64,000 nt of DNA, from contig CAKPXF010000007.1 of NCBI GenBank assembly GCA_934201705.1, positions 1-64,000 of the forward strand, in the 5' to 3' direction. The notes below the pieces were generated by a model. That model worked only from the letters and a program-made list of their open reading frames with translations. It searched no databases and was not told the origin of the DNA. Below are positions 52,642 through 61,116 of the stretch, piece after piece (position 1 is the stretch's first letter; each line of letters opens with the position of its first letter). This DNA comes from an uncultured Bacilli bacterium. GTDB taxonomy: Bacteria > Bacillota_I > Bacilli_A > RFN20 > CAG-631. A program made the translations under genes and the position numbers.

Positions 52642-55425
52642 ATGGAAAACAAATTTTTAACAAATTATTCAGAAATAACTTTCTTGGATAAACTCAAAGA
52701 ATCTTTTGAAAAATGCAAATCTTTTTCGCTATCTGTAAGTTTTATAAAAAAAGCAGGTTTAATTCTTTTTGAAAAGATAATTGATGAAGCTTTAGCAAGA
52801 GGAGTAAAAGGGAGAATAATTACTTCAACATATCAAAACTTTACAGATATAGCTTCATTAAAAACATTTAAAAATTGGATGGATATTTATCCGAATTTTG
52901 AATGCCATTTAGATTATCAATGTTTTGGTGAAAACGGTTTTCATTCAAAAGGATATATTTTCGAATATGATGATTCCACTGAGTTTTTAGTTGGTTCAAC
53001 AAATATCACTCGTTTTGCTTTATTAAAAAATGTAGAGTGGAATGTTTCCATCTCTTCTACTATAAAAAATGGAGCAATAAATGAAGCGATTATAGAATAC
53101 GATGATTTATGGAATAAAACTCTTCCATTAACTAATGAATTAATAAAAAAATATCAAACTTTATTAGACTATGCAATTGAAAAATGGGACATGGATTATG
53201 TTGATCCTATTAGTGATGTAATAAGACCTAATACAATGCAAAGAAACGCATTAAAAGAATTAAGAAGATATCGTGATATGGGCGTAAATAAGGCATTAGT
53301 TGTTTCTGCAACTGGATCCGGTAAAACATATTTAGCAGCTTTTGATGCTAAAAACTATGATGCTAAAAGAGTTTTGTTTGTTGTTCATAGAGATAAAATA
53401 CTTGTTGATGCTAAAGAAACATTCATGAAAGTATTTGGCTCAGAAAGAACATATGGATTGTATGTTGGGAAGAATAAAGATTTAGATTGCGATTTTATCT
53501 TTGCTTCTAACATAATGCTATCTCAACACTTAAATGATTTTGATCCAAATGAATTTGATTATATCATTATGGATGAATGTCATCATGCTGCTGCATCTTC
53601 ATACAGAACTATCATGAATTATTTTAAACCTGGTTTTCTGCTTGGAATTACAGCAACACCTGAAAGAATGGATAATCAAGATGTATTTGAGATGTTTGAC
53701 AGAAATGTTCCATATGAATTGAGACTAAAAGATGCAATAATTAATGATTTAGTTGTTCCATTTCATTATTATGGTATAAGAGATAAATTAGCAGATTATA
53801 GTTTTAAAGATAACTCTAAAATAGCAAAAGAAATTGCTAAAGTTGAAAATATTGATTTTATTAGTAAAGAAATACAAAAACATCATCCTGCTGGCAAATT
53901 AAAAGCTCTTGCTTTCTGTACAAATATTGCTCATTGTCAATTAATGGCTGATGAATTTAATGATGCTGGTTTTAATGCTGTTGCATTAACAGGTAAAAAC
54001 GATCTTGGCCAAAGAATAAAAGCATTTAACGATTTACAGGATGACAATAATCCACTTGAAATAATTTGTGCAATCGATATATTAAATGAAGGTGTAGATA
54101 TACCTCAAGTTAATATGGTTCTTTTCTTACGACCTACAGAGTCTTCAACAATTTTCTTACAGCAATTAGGAAGAGGATTAAGGAAATATGAAGGAAAGCA
54201 ATATGTTACGATATTAGACTTTATTGGAAATAATTATGATAGATCTATTCAAATTGCCATGGCATTAGGATCTTTAGGAGATTCAACCATTATTGAAAAG
54301 CCTTATTTAAAGGCCCTTGTAAGAACAGATTTTAAGGCGTTAAATATTCCGGGAGTAGTTATTAAAATAGATGAGCTAGCTAAAGAAGAAATAATTTTTA
54401 ATTTGGACAATAAAAATTTTAATGAAAAATCACGTTTGCAAAAAGATTACGAAAATTTTAAGAATTATTTGAAAGTTGAAAAATTTCCATCGCATATGGA
54501 TTATCTAAATAATGATTGTGCACCAGATTTAATGAGATTTATGAAATCAAAATTGCCTGTGAAAAACAGAAGCTATTATACATTTTTAAAGAAAATAGGA
54601 GAAGAAACACTACCAATTTTTACTGATAAACAAATTGAAGTAATTGATAAATTATCAGATCTTTTACCATTAGTGAGAGCTGATGAATATTTAATTGTTA
54701 ATCAAATTATTAATGAGAAAATTAACTTGAATAAATTAGTTGGATATAATATACACGTTAATGTTAATACATTAGAGCATGCATTAAAACATTTAAATGT
54801 AATGAAACTATTGAATACTACTTATGAGCTCGATGTTCCTTTAAATGAAGCATTTAAAACATTTCTTAACGATCTGTTAGCATATGGATTGGAGCGTTTT
54901 GATATTGAATATGGCGATTATAGTGGTGATTTTAAGTTATATGGTAATTATTATTCAGAGCAAATTCAAACTGTTAAATTACAGAGTTTTTCATCATTTA
55001 TGAAAGGAACAGAATTTGACATAAAAAATAAGAAAACATATTGCTATGTTACTCTACATAAAGATGCAAATAAAGATGAAAGATTACAATATAAAGATAA
55101 GTTTTTATCAGCATCTTTATTTCAATGGGAATCTGTTAAAGATACAACAAAAGAAAAAGGAGATGGTCCAAAATTACTGAACACAAAAGAAGTTTATCTA
55201 TTTGTAAGAAAAATAACTGGTGAAGACGGAATAGTGTTACCATTTACTTACTTTGGTACTGGTAGATTTATTAATCTTAGAACATCATCTACATCACAAT
55301 ATGATGATAAGAAAGGCGAAAATAGAGAATATCCAACTTTAATGTTTGATATTTTACTAGATAATCCAGTTCCAGAAGATTATTGGTTTGATTTTGAAAT
55401 ACCAGATGAAAAGAAGGTTAATTAA
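52642..55425 (+). CDS. PLD-like / DEAD helicase / DUF3427 protein
   Basis: This protein of about 927 residues has three parts. Residues 1-180 are a phospholipase-D-like nuclease domain (HSKGYIFEYDDSTEFLVGSTNITR). Next is an SF2 helicase with Walker A VVSATGSGKT, DECHHAA, ITATPERM and motif VI QQLGRGLRKYEGK. The C-terminal third is a DUF3427-like region with a PUA-like end (GDGPKLLNTKEVYLFVRK). Proteins of this plan recur in phage-defence islands and probably degrade or remodel foreign DNA. ATG 52642, behind GAAGTGAG, is preferred to ATG 52627. The NUDIX gene starts one base after its stop. Confidence 0.9.
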   Translation: MENKFLTNYSEITFLDKLKESFEKCKSFSLSVSFIKKAGLILFEKIIDEALARGVKGRIITSTYQNFTDIASLKTFKNWMDIYPNFECHLDYQCFGENGFHSKGYIFEYDDSTEFLVGSTNITRFALLKNVEWNVSISSTIKNGAINEAIIEYDDLWNKTLPLTNELIKKYQTLLDYAIEKWDMDYVDPISDVIRPNTMQRNALKELRRYRDMGVNKALVVSATGSGKTYLAAFDAKNYDAKRVLFVVHRDKILVDAKETFMKVFGSERTYGLYVGKNKDLDCDFIFASNIMLSQHLNDFDPNEFDYIIMDECHHAAASSYRTIMNYFKPGFLLGITATPERMDNQDVFEMFDRNVPYELRLKDAIINDLVVPFHYYGIRDKLADYSFKDNSKIAKEIAKVENIDFISKEIQKHHPAGKLKALAFCTNIAHCQLMADEFNDAGFNAVALTGKNDLGQRIKAFNDLQDDNNPLEIICAIDILNEGVDIPQVNMVLFLRPTESSTIFLQQLGRGLRKYEGKQYVTILDFIGNNYDRSIQIAMALGSLGDSTIIEKPYLKALVRTDFKALNIPGVVIKIDELAKEEIIFNLDNKNFNEKSRLQKDYENFKNYLKVEKFPSHMDYLNNDCAPDLMRFMKSKLPVKNRSYYTFLKKIGEETLPIFTDKQIEVIDKLSDLLPLVRADEYLIVNQIINEKINLNKLVGYNIHVNVNTLEHALKHLNVMKLLNTTYELDVPLNEAFKTFLNDLLAYGLERFDIEYGDYSGDFKLYGNYYSEQIQTVKLQSFSSFMKGTEFDIKNKKTYCYVTLHKDANKDERLQYKDKFLSASLFQWESVKDTTKEKGDGPKLLNTKEVYLFVRKITGEDGIVLPFTYFGTGRFINLRTSSTSQYDDKKGENREYPTLMFDILLDNPVPEDYWFDFEIPDEKKVN

Positions 55426-55426
55426 T

Positions 55427-55828
55427 ATGAAACATTATGAAGTTGTATGTGCTATTATAGTTAATAATAAAAATGAAATTTTCGTTTGTCAAAGAGGACC
55501 AGGAAGACAATTAGATGAAAAATGGGAATTTCCTGGTGGAAAAGTAGAAGCTAATGAAACTCACGAACAAACTATAATAAGAGAAATAAAAGAAGAACTA
55601 AAATCAACAATTGAACCAATTAAATATATTGGTAAAAGTTATTATGAATATACTTCTTTAACTATTCCTTTTAGTATTACACTATATGGTTATTTATGTA
55701 AATTAATTGATGGCAATCTTTCTTTAACTGAACATGTTGATTCAAAATGGGTTAATAAAGAAGATTTAAAATTAGTTGATTTTTGTGAAGCAGATAAGCC
55801 ATTTATTGAAATGATTAAAAACAATTAG
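55427..55828 (+). CDS. MutT-type NUDIX hydrolase
   Basis: The 133-residue protein has the NUDIX box GGKVEANETHEQTIIREIKEEL, which agrees with GX5EX7REUXEEXGU except at its end. The start VVCAIIVNNKNEIFVCQRG resembles MutT/8-oxo-dGTP diphosphatase. It hydrolyses nucleoside diphosphate derivatives, perhaps a modified nucleotide or signal. Its start is one base after the helicase stop, and this helicase-NUDIX pair recurs in other genomes, so they probably act together. The last 98 bases are duplicated at 56921-57018. Confidence 0.88.
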   Translation: MKHYEVVCAIIVNNKNEIFVCQRGPGRQLDEKWEFPGGKVEANETHEQTIIREIKEELKSTIEPIKYIGKSYYEYTSLTIPFSITLYGYLCKLIDGNLSLTEHVDSKWVNKEDLKLVDFCEADKPFIEMIKNN

Positions 55829-55907
55829 CTTTTTATTTAATAACTGATACACTTTAAGCCAATCTATATTTGAATGTTTAATAACAAACGAAGACAGAAC
55901 TATTGAT

Positions 55908-56159
55908 ATGACTAGATCAAAGAAAGATCAAAAATCTAATTCAAATGTAAGTTATGCTCTTGAAATATTTAAAAAGGGAGAAATTTATTGGGAGTCATTA
56001 ATAAAAAAAGTTATAGAACAAAGGACTTTAAACCAACATGATATTGAATTTTTAGAAGTAGCAAAAAAATCAACAAAAACTGGAAAATTAGTGTCAGATA
56101 AGCAAGCAGCAGTTATTAAAGAAATAGTCGAAAAGTTAAAAGAAATAGGAATTGAATAA
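55908..56159 (+). CDS. small helical hypothetical protein
   Basis: This 83-residue charged protein has helices at about 14-40 and 60-82 (ALEIFKKGEIYWESLIKKVIEQR, SDKQAAVIKEIVEKLKEIG). I know no family. The ribosome site is weak, which lowers confidence. It lies between the NUDIX gene and the lipoprotein, inside the segment bounded by the 98-bp duplication. Confidence 0.5.
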   Translation: MTRSKKDQKSNSNVSYALEIFKKGEIYWESLIKKVIEQRTLNQHDIEFLEVAKKSTKTGKLVSDKQAAVIKEIVEKLKEIGIE

Positions 56160-56204
56160 AAAATAATATTTGAATAATTTAAATAACGGAGGATATATGT
56201 AAGT

Positions 56205-56864
56205 ATGAAAAAAGTAAAATTAATTGAATTGTCGGCTTTATTTTTGATTTGCTCATGTACAAATCAAAATTTATCAAATAATCAACAAAGTGTAACAAAT
56301 TATCAAAGCGCCACATCATCTCAAACTAATAGAATTATTGATTGCTATACTATTGAGGTAAAAGATGGAACAACTATAATAGATAAAAAATACTATCAAT
56401 CATATTATTCTAAAGTTTATGAATATAGAAATTATAAAGGAGATTGTATATATGCAAACGAGCATTATATGTCTAATGGTAAAGATGTAGTAATTCTTGC
56501 ATATGATAATAAATATAAAAGTGAGTATATTGAATATTCGTATGTTGGCTTTGTAGGTTGGCTTACACTGGAGGATAATTATTACCTTGATTTAGATAAT
56601 AGTATTATAGATTCAGAAAGAAAATGGAGTGAATATTTATATGACAAAAATCCATCTGATGAAGAAATAGCAAATAATAAAAAAGCATATGAATGTGCAA
56701 GCAAAAATTATTATTATGGCTTTGGTTATTATGCTATTAATAAAATTGATGATAATTATTATTGCAATTTGCAAACAGATATGCTTGAAAATTCTATAGA
56801 AAAGCATAAATATATTAAACTTGGCGATAACTCTACTATTGAGTACAAGGAAAAGTGGTTCTAA
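56205..56864 (+). CDS. small putative lipoprotein
   Basis: The 219 residues start MKKVKLIELSALFLICSC, a short signal peptide with a lipobox-like ICSC, followed by an Asn/Gln/Ser-rich linker. The mature part is Tyr- and Asp-rich and probably beta (YIEYSYVGFVGWLTLEDNYYLDLD). No family is recognised. GGAGG precedes the start at a normal distance. It is bounded on the right by the partial NUDIX duplication. Confidence 0.65.
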   Translation: MKKVKLIELSALFLICSCTNQNLSNNQQSVTNYQSATSSQTNRIIDCYTIEVKDGTTIIDKKYYQSYYSKVYEYRNYKGDCIYANEHYMSNGKDVVILAYDNKYKSEYIEYSYVGFVGWLTLEDNYYLDLDNSIIDSERKWSEYLYDKNPSDEEIANNKKAYECASKNYYYGFGYYAINKIDDNYYCNLQTDMLENSIEKHKYIKLGDNSTIEYKEKWF

Positions 56865-56920
56865 TACTTCATTATATTTAAATGCTTCTGTCTAAGAACT
56901 ATGACTATTAATAAAATCTA

Positions 56921-57018
56921 AACATATTGATTCAAAATGGGTTGATAAAGGAGATTTAAAATTAGTTGATTTTTGTGAAGCAGATAAACCATTTATTGAA
57001 ATGATTGAAAACAATTAA
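56921..57018 (+). repeat. 98-bp duplication of the NUDIX gene 3' end
   Basis: Bases 56921-57018 match 55731-55828 with about six substitutions in 98. They still read HIDSKWVDKGDLKLVDFCEADKPFIEMIENN with a stop at the same place. The rest of the gene is absent, so this is a remnant of a second NUDIX copy, about 94 percent identical. Confidence 0.9.
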
Positions 57019-57024
57019 TTATTG

Positions 57025-57564
57025 TTATTTATAAATAATATTCCCCTGGCATGCAATGCTACCATTAACTTCATGGCATTCAATATTGCCATCACATTTT
57101 ATAATATCACCATTTATATCGTTGCATGTTATATTTTTATGAGCTATAACATCACCATTAATGCTAGCATCACAGCATATGTTTCCTAAAACTTCAACCT
57201 TAAAGTATTGTCTTGTTGTATCATTACAGTCTTTAGGAAAAGAAACATTTATCCAATTATTACGATCATCAGTTGATTGTAATATTTTCTTTCCTACAGT
57301 CATAAAAATTCTATATACGCTATCATCTTCCCATGGAAGTTCATTATTAATCCTTTTACTTTCTCTTTTAAATAATTCATCAATGCTTATATTAAAAATA
57401 TCAGCTAGTGTTGGTAATAAACTAATATCTGGACAGCATTGTGCTAATTCCCATTTTGATATAGTTTGATTTGATACATTTAGCTTTTTAGCGAGTTCTT
57501 CTTGTGTTAAATCTAATTTTTTTCTATAAAATAAAATTGTTTCATTAATTTTTAGCTTTTCCAT
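57025..57564 (-). CDS. Xre regulator with repeat-rich C-terminal tail
   Basis: The protein of about 179 residues has an Xre domain at 1-65 (ETILFYRKKLDLTQEELAKKLNVSNQTISKWELAQCCPDISLLPTLADIF). The C-terminal 60 residues are a run of short repeats of the type NICCDASINGDVIAHKNITCNDINGDI. This resembles a small beta-helix of the bactofilin/polymer-forming kind, with several Cys. I chose ATG 57564, which has GAGG nine bases upstream; the ATG at 57579 overlaps that site. The target genes are unknown. It is convergent with the defence cluster. Confidence 0.8.
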   Translation of the reverse strand: MEKLKINETILFYRKKLDLTQEELAKKLNVSNQTISKWELAQCCPDISLLPTLADIFNISIDELFKRESKRINNELPWEDDSVYRIFMTVGKKILQSTDDRNNWINVSFPKDCNDTTRQYFKVEVLGNICCDASINGDVIAHKNITCNDINGDIIKCDGNIECHEVNGSIACQGNIIYK

Positions 57565-57821
57565 GTTGATTATCCTCATTTCTTTACTTGTATTTTATAC
57601 ATTATTTTATGCTTATTCAATAACGAGATTATTGAATTTTCCAACCTGCAGTTGATGAGTTAAAATTAACTTTATTATTCATAATTGTACTATATTCTAA
57701 AGGCAATATAACTATTGAAACTGCTAAATCTAAAATAAGAAAAATTATTTCAAAATTGTAATACTACATTATTTTTTGAATTATAAAATATAAATAAAAT
57801 AACAACATATTAAATTACAAT

Positions 57822-57862
57822 TCCTCCATTTTATTATATAATTAACTTATAAATGGAGGTTT
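57822..57862 (+). promoter_or_regulatory. -10 box within an inverted repeat upstream of the oxidoreductase
   Basis: CCTCCATTT (about 57824-57832) and AAATGGAGG (about 57852-57860) are perfect inverted arms around a TATAAT box. The right arm contains the ribosome site. The left arm lies upstream of the likely start point, so this would act as a DNA operator rather than an RNA hairpin, unless transcription begins earlier. Confidence 0.4.
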
Positions 57863-57867
57863 TATTT

Positions 57868-58842
57868 ATGAAAGATATTAATTGGGCAGTAATAGGCGTT
57901 GGTGTTATTGCAAATGAAATGGCAAATGCACTAATAAAAGATAATAGAAATATATATTCAGTAGCTAATAGAACACAAAAAAAAGCAATTGATTTTGCCA
58001 ATAAATATAATATTAAAAAGGTATATGATAATATTGATGATGTATTTACTGATTCAAATGTTGATGCCATCTACATTGCTACACCTCATAATACTCATCT
58101 TCATTTTATTAAAAAAGCAATAGAAAATAATAAGCATGTCTTAGTTGAAAAATCAATTACCTTAAATAGTGATGAACTAAATGAAGTAATAGAATTAGCT
58201 AATAAAAAGAATGTTATTATTGCAGAAGCAATGACTATTTATCATATGCCTCTTTATAAAAAGCTAAATGAAATATTTGCTTCTAATAAATTAGGTAAAG
58301 TAAATCTTATTACAATGAATTTTGGAAGCTTTAAGGAATATGATATGAATAATCGTTTCTTTAATATGAATTTAGCAGGAGGAGCCATGCTTGATATTGG
58401 CGTTTATGCTCTTTCCTTTATTCGTTATTTCTTTATTTCTAATCCTAATAAGCTATTATCACAGGTAATGAAAGCTAAAACAGGTGTTGATGAGCAATCT
58501 GGTTTGCTTCTTACAAATAAAGAAGGACAAATGGCAACAGTAATGCTATCATTACATTCAAAGCAACCAAAAAGAGCCATGATATCTTGTGAAAAAGGAT
58601 ATGTTGAGGTAATGGAATATCCAAGAGCTACAAAAGCTACAATTACTTATGTTGATGGTTCAAATGTAGAAGTTATTAATGAGGGTGATACATCTAATGC
58701 TTTATTATATGAATTATTAGATATGGAAAAAGCAATTAAAGAAAAGAAGGACTGTATGTTTTTAGATTATACTAAGGATGTTATGGATATGATGACTTAT
58801 TTTAGAAAACAATGGGGCTTAAAATATCCTGAAGAAGTATAA
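57868..58842 (+). CDS. Gfo/Idh/MocA family oxidoreductase
   Basis: This NAD(P)-dependent sugar-type dehydrogenase has about 324 residues. The N-terminal Rossmann motif is VIGVGVIANEMANAL. The family EKP-like catalytic block appears as ATPHNTHLHFIKKAIENNKHVLVEKSITLN, with Ser in place of the usual Pro after Lys. The C-terminal domain has AGGAMLDIGVYALSFIRY. The substrate is unknown. ATG 57868 follows GGAGG; the longer frame from 57853 begins within that site. It is a single gene between two regulators and the potassium transporter. Confidence 0.88.
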   Translation: MKDINWAVIGVGVIANEMANALIKDNRNIYSVANRTQKKAIDFANKYNIKKVYDNIDDVFTDSNVDAIYIATPHNTHLHFIKKAIENNKHVLVEKSITLNSDELNEVIELANKKNVIIAEAMTIYHMPLYKKLNEIFASNKLGKVNLITMNFGSFKEYDMNNRFFNMNLAGGAMLDIGVYALSFIRYFFISNPNKLLSQVMKAKTGVDEQSGLLLTNKEGQMATVMLSLHSKQPKRAMISCEKGYVEVMEYPRATKATITYVDGSNVEVINEGDTSNALLYELLDMEKAIKEKKDCMFLDYTKDVMDMMTYFRKQWGLKYPEEV

Positions 58843-58946
58843 GGGTTGTACCTTAAAAATGTTTTTATCTTTTGATATAAAATATAAAAAGAGCTTTAAA
58901 TGCTTTAGAGAATAAATACTAATTATAAATAAAAAAATTTTTATGA

Positions 58947-58978
58947 TATAATAAATACAATGTTAAAATTATTTTAAC
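58947..58978 (+). promoter_or_regulatory. ktr promoter and start-site palindrome
   Basis: TATAAT (58947-58952) is followed by GTTAAAAT-T-ATTTTAAC (58962-58978), a perfect 17-base dyad at the expected transcription start. It could be an operator controlling the potassium uptake genes. Confidence 0.4.
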
Positions 58979-59010
58979 AAAGAAAAAAACAAATAAGGCG
59001 AAGGATTTAT

Positions 59011-60369
59011 ATGATAAAAAGAAGAAAAATTCAAATGTCATCAACACAAATAATATTATTAAGTTTTTTAATTGTAATACTTGTTGGAAGTATTTTGCTT
59101 TCTTTACCAATAAGTGCAAAAAATGGAAAAATTTCATATATTGATGCTTTATTTACTGCTACTACAGCAACATGTGTTACTGGCTTGGTAACAGTTTCAA
59201 CAGCATCATCATGGAGCGTTTTTGGACAAGTCATAATACTTATTTTAATTCAAATAGGTGGACTGGGTGTTATAACTATCTTAACAGCATTTATGCTAAT
59301 GATTAATAAAAAAATTGGCATTAGTGATAGGTTACTTATCCAGGATGCATTTAATTTAAATACCTTGTCAGGCCTTGTAGTATTTGTAAAGAGGGTTTTA
59401 TTAGGAACACTAATAATAGAATTCATTGGGGCATTATTTTACATGATAGTATTTATACCAGAATTTGGAGCTCGTGGTATTTGGATTTCTATTTTCAATT
59501 CTATTTCTGCATTTTGTAATGCCGGAATGGATATAATTGGTGAAACTAGCCTATATAATTATGCAACTAATCCTATTATTAATATAACAACTTCAATATT
59601 AATCATTTTAGGTGGATTAGGATATATTGTATGGTGGGATATTATAAGAGTTATTAAATTGAAAAAAAATGGAAAATATAAATTTTTTAAGCATTTAACA
59701 TTACATAGTAAAATTGCACTATGCTCTACTATGATATTGATTGTCTTTGGCGCAATTACAACATTAGTGTTTGAATATAGTAATGATTTGACAATTCATA
59801 ATATGTCATTTTTTGATAAAATTCAGGTTTCTTTTTTTCAATCAATAACAACAAGAACAGCTGGGTTTGCAACTATTCCACAAGAAAATTTAACTAATGC
59901 AACAGCTATTTCTTCTATGATTTTAATGTTTATTGGTGGATCACCTGTTGGAACTGCAGGAGGAGTTAAAACGGTAACTATTGCAGTGCTTTTATATACT
60001 TCATTTTCTATGATAAAAGGAAAGAATGAAGCAACAATTTTTAATAGAACAATATCAAAGCAATCAATTGTAAAAGCAATAGCGGTTGTCATTACATTTT
60101 TTAGTGTGATTTTAACATCAATGATTCTTTTATCAGCAGTAACAAAGGCGCCAGGAATGGATATTATGTTTGAAACAATAAGTGCAGCAGCTACTGTTGG
60201 TTTATCAAGGAATTTAACAACATCATTAAATGTATTTGGAAAAATAATAATTATCATTACAATGTATTTTGGAAGAGTTGGCCCAATTTCATGTGCGATT
60301 GCATTTGGAAGCAAAAGGTCAAAGCAAAATGCTGTTAATGATCCTTATGAAGAAATTAGTATTGGCTAA
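59011..60369 (+). CDS. ktrB: Ktr/Trk potassium uptake channel subunit
   Basis: This 452-residue membrane protein of the TrkH/KtrB superfamily has eight or more transmembrane helices and four repeated pore loops. Filter-like segments include TATTATCVTGLV, NSISAFCNAGMD, QSITTRTAGFAT and ETISAAATVGLS, each with the conserved Gly. The short N-terminus and length fit KtrB rather than TrkH. It takes up K+ (possibly with Na+) under control of the cytoplasmic KtrA ring. KtrA is encoded 14 bases downstream. Confidence 0.93.
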   Translation: MIKRRKIQMSSTQIILLSFLIVILVGSILLSLPISAKNGKISYIDALFTATTATCVTGLVTVSTASSWSVFGQVIILILIQIGGLGVITILTAFMLMINKKIGISDRLLIQDAFNLNTLSGLVVFVKRVLLGTLIIEFIGALFYMIVFIPEFGARGIWISIFNSISAFCNAGMDIIGETSLYNYATNPIINITTSILIILGGLGYIVWWDIIRVIKLKKNGKYKFFKHLTLHSKIALCSTMILIVFGAITTLVFEYSNDLTIHNMSFFDKIQVSFFQSITTRTAGFATIPQENLTNATAISSMILMFIGGSPVGTAGGVKTVTIAVLLYTSFSMIKGKNEATIFNRTISKQSIVKAIAVVITFFSVILTSMILLSAVTKAPGMDIMFETISAAATVGLSRNLTTSLNVFGKIIIIITMYFGRVGPISCAIAFGSKRSKQNAVNDPYEEISIG

Positions 60370-60383
60370 GGGAGGATAAATAT

Positions 60384-61031
60384 ATGGTAAAAAAGACTTA
60401 TGCAGTATTCGGACTTGGAAGATATGGAATATCAGCAGCTAAAGAACTTGTAAAAAATGGAATGGATGTAATTGCTGTTGATTTAGATGCACAAATTGTT
60501 GAAGATGCTATAGAAGAATTACCAATTTGTAAATGCGCTGATGTAACAGATCCAAAAGTAATTGAACAACTTGGTATTTCAAATGTTGACGTTGTAATCA
60601 TTGCTATGGCAAATAATTTAGAAGCAAGCATAATGGCAATTACCTTATGCAAAGAAAAAGGCGTTAAAGAGGTTATAGCAAAATGCTCGAATGAAATGCA
60701 TCAAAGAATTCTCAAGCTTGTTGGTGCAGATATTGTTGTTTTCCCGGAAATAGAATCGGGAATAAGGCTTGCCAAGACGTTATTAACATCTGGATCGGTT
60801 GATATCTTGTCACTTTCTAACGAACTATCAATTGTTGAAATGAATGTTAAGGATGAATGGGTAGGTAAAAATCTTATGGAGCTAAATCTTAGAAAAAAGT
60901 ACTCAATTAATGTGGTTGCTTTTTCAAAAGCTGGTAAAATCACGGCACCTGTTAATCCTGAGTCAAAGCTAGATAAGGATATGCTTTTGATTGCTATTGT
61001 TAATACTGAAAAATTAACAAAAATTAAATAA
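60384..61031 (+). CDS. ktrA: Ktr/Trk potassium uptake regulatory subunit
   Basis: The 215-residue cytoplasmic protein has an N-terminal RCK domain (YAVFGLGRYGISAAKELVKNGMDVIAVDLD, the GxGxxG nucleotide site with an acidic end). The C-terminal RCK domain covers about 135-213. It binds ATP/ADP or c-di-AMP and gates KtrB. GGGAGGA lies just before the ATG. Gene order and spacing with ktrB are the usual ones. Confidence 0.94.
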   Translation: MVKKTYAVFGLGRYGISAAKELVKNGMDVIAVDLDAQIVEDAIEELPICKCADVTDPKVIEQLGISNVDVVIIAMANNLEASIMAITLCKEKGVKEVIAKCSNEMHQRILKLVGADIVVFPEIESGIRLAKTLLTSGSVDILSLSNELSIVEMNVKDEWVGKNLMELNLRKKYSINVVAFSKAGKITAPVNPESKLDKDMLLIAIVNTEKLTKIK

Positions 61032-61051
61032 TAAAATATTTTGGAAATAAA

Positions 61052-61108
61052 AAAGAACTCATTAAATGTAGTAAATTTTTGTGCTAACTACATAATAAGA
61101 GTCCTTTT
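61052..61108. terminator. bidirectional terminator between ktrA and the surface protease
   Basis: AAAGAACTC and GAGTCCTTT (one mismatch) enclose ATGTAGT/ACTACAT. T runs on both strands allow termination of the convergent genes. Confidence 0.6.
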
Positions 61109-61116
61109 TAAATACT

